Below, one piece after another: positions 36,282 through 39,243 of a DNA stretch of 39,243 nucleotides (position 1 is its first letter; the number at the start of each line of letters is the position of its first letter). Made by a program: the position numbers and the translations under genes. A model generated the notes under the pieces. The model had not been told where the DNA came from. It ran no database searches and saw only the letters and a program-made list of their open reading frames with translations. Source of the stretch: Deltaproteobacteria bacterium TMED58 (GTDB lineage: Bacteria; Desulfobacterota_D; UBA1144); the NCBI GenBank assembly GCA_002167555.2, contig NHDL02000005.1, forward strand, positions 3,272 to 42,514. Reading direction: 5' to 3'.

Positions 36282-36307
36282 TATGCCAAAATATGACAAA
36301 ATACGCC
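36282..36307 (-). promoter_or_regulatory. Candidate MraZ operator: three 6-bp repeats with 10-bp period
   Basis: On the minus strand the boxes GGCGTA (36302-36307), GTCATA (36292-36297) and GGCATA (36282-36287) are separated by exactly four T residues each, giving a 10-bp period. They lie between the -10 box and the mraZ ATG. Known MraZ operators are three or more short direct repeats at about one helical turn, but with a different core (TGGGN in E. coli). A weaker fourth element, GGTTTA (36271-36276), follows at 11 bp. Binding by MraZ is inference. Confidence 0.5.
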
Positions 36308-36316
36308 TTAAAACTA

Positions 36317-36345
36317 ATTTTATTAACATTTTTAATTAAAGTCAA
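36317..36345 (-). promoter_or_regulatory. Sigma70-type promoter of the dcw cluster
   Basis: On the minus strand TTGACT (36340-36345) is followed after 17 bases by TAAAAT (36317-36322), each one mismatch from consensus. Transcription would start near 36310, leaving a leader of about 42 bases before the mraZ ATG. It is the only convincing promoter for the 16-kb minus-strand cluster; additional internal promoters are possible. Confidence 0.65.
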
Positions 36346-36365
36346 GGTTGTGTTAATGTCATTTT

Positions 36366-36572
36366 ATGGGTTTTATCAAAATTAAATTAAAAAAAAGAAA
36401 GGATATAGTAAAATTTAATTTTCTATATTCACTTCATCAACATCTTGGGTGGCCAAGATCTGATAAATACAATCCCGAGCAAATTTATATTTATACAACT
36501 GATGATTTATTCGATATTAATAAAAAAGTTCTTTTTCGTATTAAAAATTGGGTTAGTTTTGATATAATTTAA
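36366..36572 (+). CDS. Doubtful small ORF between mraZ and the hydrolase gene
   Basis: An ATG at 36366 opens a 68-residue frame on the plus strand. It has a very basic N-terminus followed by a more protein-like part with HLGWPRSDKYNPEQ and a C-terminal aromatic stretch. No ribosome-binding site is visible, and I recognise no family. It fills what would otherwise be a 300-base gap between mraZ and the next gene, whose 3' end it overlaps by four bases. Either a real short gene or a chance frame in an AT-rich spacer; the composition of the second half is the only argument for it. Confidence 0.3.
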   Translation: MGFIKIKLKKRKDIVKFNFLYSLHQHLGWPRSDKYNPEQIYIYTTDDLFDINKKVLFRIKNWVSFDII

Positions 36573-37495
36573 GTTTTTTCACTAATCACAAGGTTTTTAA
36601 ATCCAGTAATACTTCCTATTAAAGCTTTTCTAAGACCACCAAATTCTTTAGGACCGTTTATTAACCTATTAGACTCTTCATCCATTTTAGCAATTTCTAT
36701 TGCAATTTCTTCTTCTTCTTCGATATTCTTTTCTAGGCAAGCTGATACGCACTCTTTCCACCGATTCAGCTGATTTATATGTTTTTCTAATAGGCTAACA
36801 GCATCAGGCATGATAGCATGATGTGCAAATGCTAGTTTTTCTGGACACATTTCAATCATAACTTTTATTGAATCAATGCCGGAATCCATTCGATAGGGAT
36901 GTGGTGTCGTAGGAACCATAGCTGAATCCAAGCTTGGAACTAACATTCCTACAGAGTCTCCACAGAACATGATATTTTTGCTTTTTAAAAGAAAACTGAA
37001 ATGATGGCTAGCATGACCAGGAGTTTCTATCCAATCAAACTCTAAATCGTTCACTTTAATGTTAAAAGTTTTTTCATGTATAGAGATTATATTTTCTTCT
37101 TTAACTCCAACTGGTTTTTGATACATCTCCGCAACCCACCCTAAAGTGTCAAGCGAGGATTGCCATAAGACTTTATCGGGATCAATTAAATGTGGAGTTC
37201 CCCTCCTATGAACTAAAACTTGAGTATCTGGGAAGAACTCTAAGAAGGTTCCTAAGCCCCCAGAATGATCCAAGTGGATATGAGTCAAGAAAACATATTT
37301 TAAGTTTGAACTGTTAACACCTAAAACTTTTAACTGTCTAATTAATTCTGGTATCCCACATGTCGGACCTACATCTACTACTATATAGTCTTCATTTGCT
37401 TTAATTAAATAAGGAGCAATAAATTCAGTTTCATTATCAACTCGCAAATCTAGTTGCCATATAATATCGTCTAGCTGTCTTATATTTTTTTCCAT
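36569..37495 (-). CDS. Metallo-beta-lactamase-fold hydrolase
   Basis: The 308-residue protein is a stand-alone MBL-fold hydrolase. The metal-binding motif H72-I-H74-L-D76-H77 lies in FLTHIHLDHSGG. Further ligands are the histidine in ETPGHASHH, the aspartate in FCGDSVG and a late histidine in FAHHA. This is the glyoxalase II-like general type, and the HRRGTPHLIDPDKVLW stretch matches a broad uncharacterised subgroup. The last 80 residues are helical and include a run of five glutamates. Substrate cannot be told from the sequence. It is flanked by divergent murJ and has no functional partner nearby. Confidence 0.82.
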   Translation of the reverse strand: MEKNIRQLDDIIWQLDLRVDNETEFIAPYLIKANEDYIVVDVGPTCGIPELIRQLKVLGVNSSNLKYVFLTHIHLDHSGGLGTFLEFFPDTQVLVHRRGTPHLIDPDKVLWQSSLDTLGWVAEMYQKPVGVKEENIISIHEKTFNIKVNDLEFDWIETPGHASHHFSFLLKSKNIMFCGDSVGMLVPSLDSAMVPTTPHPYRMDSGIDSIKVMIEMCPEKLAFAHHAIMPDAVSLLEKHINQLNRWKECVSACLEKNIEEEEEIAIEIAKMDEESNRLINGPKEFGGLRKALIGSITGFKNLVISEKT

Positions 37496-37505
37496 AAGAA
37501 TAATT

Positions 37506-37545
37506 TATAATTCTAATTGGTAATATTTTCAAGTAAAGGGGGGGG
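37506..37545 (+). promoter_or_regulatory. murJ upstream region: TATAAT box and eight-G tract
   Basis: TATAAT at 37506-37511 lies only five bases before the TTG at 37517, which would put the transcription start at or after that codon. A run of eight G residues at 37538-37545, preceded by AAA, is the longest G tract I saw and would be a strong ribosome-binding sequence for a start further downstream. No good -35 box is visible. Confidence 0.35.
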
Positions 37546-39070
37546 AAAAATATTTAATATATTTTCTTCATCTATTAAAGTAGGAATTCTTACTTTTATC
37601 AGCAGAGTTTTTGGATACCTTCGTGATTTAATAATTACTTTTTTCTTTGGGGCTAATTTTGAAACCGATGCTTTTTATGTTGCTTTTAGAATTCCTAATT
37701 TATTTAGAAGATTATTAGCTGAAGGTACCCTAAGTACAACTCTTGTCCCTTTTTTTACCGAAGCTCAGCTATCTAGTGACACTAATATTTTTAGGAATCT
37801 AAGAAATAATATTTTTACTTTAGTTTTTTTCGGCCTTCTTTTTATAACAGGAATTTTTTATTACTTTTCATCTGAGTTAATCAATATTTTTGCTTTTGGT
37901 TTTGATTTAAAAACCAAAGAATTGTCTGCAGATTTATTGAAAAATATGTCACCTTTTCTTTTTCTAATTTCATTATCAGCTTTAAATATGGGACTCTTGA
38001 ACTCAATTAATAAGTTCAATGCCCCAGCTTTCTCGCCAGTTTTGATGAACTTAGGCATTATAGCTGTAATATTATTTTCGTATTTTTATTTTTCTTTGAA
38101 TATTCAAGTTCTTTCATATGCTGTTTTATTTGGTGCTCTTTTACAGTATGCATTTCAAGTTCCTTTTATATTGAAAAATAACTTAGGATACTTTTTTAAT
38201 TTTACTAACCCTTTTAACAATAAGACCAGAGAAATATTTCTAGTAATATTCCCTCAGATATTTGGTTTAGCAGTTTATAACTTAAATATATTAGTGAATA
38301 CTCAATTCGCTTCTTTTCTGGAGAAAGGTTCTATAACATACCTTTATTTAGCAGAAAGATTAATAGAATTTCCTTTAGGAGTTTTTGCTGTATCAGTTGC
38401 AACAACTATTCTTCCCACTCTTAGCAGTCAATATCTGAAAAAGGATTATATAGCTTTTTCTCAGACAATTAATGAGAAACTCAAATTTTTAATATTTCTT
38501 TCTACTCCTTTTGCCCTTGCCTTTATCCTTTTAGGCCAAGATCTCTGCTCTGTTTTATACGCTAGAGGTGAATTTAGCATTGAGGATTCATTAAGTACTT
38601 ATAAAGCATTGATGGCATATTCTTTTGGATTAATATTTGTTGCTGGCGTAAGATTACTAACTCAGGGATTCTATGCTGCAAGGAACACTAAGATACCTGT
38701 GATATATGGTGCCTATAATTTGGGTATAAATTTCCTTTTATGTTATATATTAGCTTTTTATCTTAATCTTGGTTTTTTTGGTTTAGCTTTAGCTTCATCT
38801 ATATCTTCTATTTTCTTATTCTTATTTCTTCTTTTTAGGCTAAGGCGTTTAATTAAAGGAATTAAAATTTATGAATTTATTAAATATTTAATCATAATCG
38901 CTCTTATTTCTTTCGCTTCCATTTTTGCTGGAATTTATATAGTTAATTTACTCTTTGATAGTAAAAGCATATTATTCTTGTTAATCATGACAGTTATTAT
39001 GTCTATTATCTTTTTTACATTCATATCAAAAATGTTTAGGTTGAAAGAGTTAAGAATGATATTCAAGTAA
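37517..39070 (+). CDS. murJ: Lipid II flippase MurJ
   Basis: MurJ (MviN) flips lipid II across the inner membrane for peptidoglycan assembly. The protein (517 residues from the TTG) has about 14 membrane helices. The N-terminal signature is [12 protein letters not shown], then [30 protein letters not shown], which includes the arginines of the central cavity. The C-terminal half continues as expected to the TAA at 39070. The start is unclear: the TTG at 37517 is the only canonical codon before the conserved region, but it lacks a ribosome-binding site and sits next to a -10-like box. The family usually begins near the KIFNIFSSS segment, just after the eight-G tract. Gene identity is secure; the first ten or so residues are not. 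Confidence 0.94.
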   Translation: MVIFSSKGGGKIFNIFSSSIKVGILTFISRVFGYLRDLIITFFFGANFETDAFYVAFRIPNLFRRLLAEGTLSTTLVPFFTEAQLSSDTNIFRNLRNNIFTLVFFGLLFITGIFYYFSSELINIFAFGFDLKTKELSADLLKNMSPFLFLISLSALNMGLLNSINKFNAPAFSPVLMNLGIIAVILFSYFYFSLNIQVLSYAVLFGALLQYAFQVPFILKNNLGYFFNFTNPFNNKTREIFLVIFPQIFGLAVYNLNILVNTQFASFLEKGSITYLYLAERLIEFPLGVFAVSVATTILPTLSSQYLKKDYIAFSQTINEKLKFLIFLSTPFALAFILLGQDLCSVLYARGEFSIEDSLSTYKALMAYSFGLIFVAGVRLLTQGFYAARNTKIPVIYGAYNLGINFLLCYILAFYLNLGFFGLALASSISSIFLFLFLLFRLRRLIKGIKIYEFIKYLIIIALISFASIFAGIYIVNLLFDSKSILFLLIMTVIMSIIFFTFISKMFRLKELRMIFK

Positions 39071-39114
39071 ATTTAAATTGTACATGTTTTGTTTTTTACA
39101 TTACCCTTAGAAAT

Positions 39115-39243
39115 ATGAGAGTTTTATTTCTAAATGGACCAAATTTAAACATGCTAGGGGAAAGAGAAAAGTCTTTGTATGGACAACTTACTTTGAATGA
39201 AATTAACGATTTAATTCAAAAAAAAGCAGATAATATGGGAATC
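39115..39243 (+). CDS. aroQ: 3-dehydroquinate dehydratase type II (3' partial)
   Basis: AroQ dehydrates 3-dehydroquinate in the shikimate pathway, upstream of the chorismate used by TrpE. The first 43 residues are present: [17 protein letters not shown] is the type II signature, followed by SLYG with the catalytic tyrosine. The gene runs off the window end. It lies 44 bases after murJ on the same strand. The ATG at 39115-39117 gives the standard N-terminus, although no clear ribosome-binding site is seen. Confidence 0.94.
   Translation, partial: MRVLFLNGPNLNMLGEREKSLYGQLTLNEINDLIQKKADNMGI

Noticed and set aside
1-39243. Defence system, prophage, integron, insertion sequence or CRISPR array
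   Set aside because: Nearly all sequence is accounted for by conserved core genes. I saw no transposase, integrase, terminal repeats or regularly spaced repeat array.

Overview
The window is dense bacterial core chromosome, very AT-rich (about 30% GC by eye), with most genes touching or overlapping. The envelope genes are Gram-negative: YidC has a large periplasmic domain, MurE carries the meso-diaminopimelate motif DNPR, and a full division and cell-wall (dcw) cluster is present. FtsI ends in a PASTA domain, a Jag protein follows yidC, and GroEL and FtsA read like deltaproteobacterial-grade sequences. My best guess is a streamlined, probably aquatic, low-GC bacterium of that grade (Desulfobacterota, SAR324 or Dadabacteria-like). 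This is an impression from sequence style, not a phylogenetic result.

Layout. 1-3486 (+): the end of an unrecognised gene, then rpmH-rnpA-yidD-yidC-jag, the block that often lies near oriC. 3478-5954 (-): trpE-trpG-tadA, read from a strong promoter so close to trpE that its mRNA should be leaderless. 6049-8429 (+): a phosphomannomutase/phosphoglucomutase gene and an orphan BtrH/DUF4872-type protein, closed by a bidirectional terminator. 8448-10417 (-): groES-groEL. 10539-13423 (+): a UvrD/PcrA helicase, a thioredoxin-fold protein and a small DUF2103-like protein. 13426-16836 (-): dnaE. 16932-19929 (+): ftsY-ribD-nadD-rsfS. 19934-36268 (-): the dcw cluster mraZ-rsmH-ftsL-ftsI-murE-murF-mraY-murD-ftsW-murG-murC-murB-ftsQ-ftsA-ftsZ, without ddl. 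36366-39243: a doubtful small ORF, a metallo-beta-lactamase-fold hydrolase (-), the lipid II flippase murJ (+) and the start of aroQ (+).

How the genes work together. The dcw cluster makes UDP-MurNAc-pentapeptide (MurB-F, Ddl encoded elsewhere), attaches it to lipid (MraY, MurG), flips it (MurJ) and polymerises and crosslinks it at the septum (FtsW, FtsI) under FtsL/Q/A/Z. YidC, YidD and FtsY serve membrane protein insertion; RnpA, L34, TadA and RsfS serve tRNA and ribosome function.

I found no mobile element, CRISPR array, phage gene, tRNA or rRNA, and no evidence for a new multi-gene system. The points worth a second look are small-scale: murC broken twice at homopolymers, three 10-bp-phased repeats between the mraZ promoter and its start codon, a probably leaderless trpE, a start-stop codon pair and hairpin just before ftsA, and a murJ gene with an eight-G tract and no convincing start codon.
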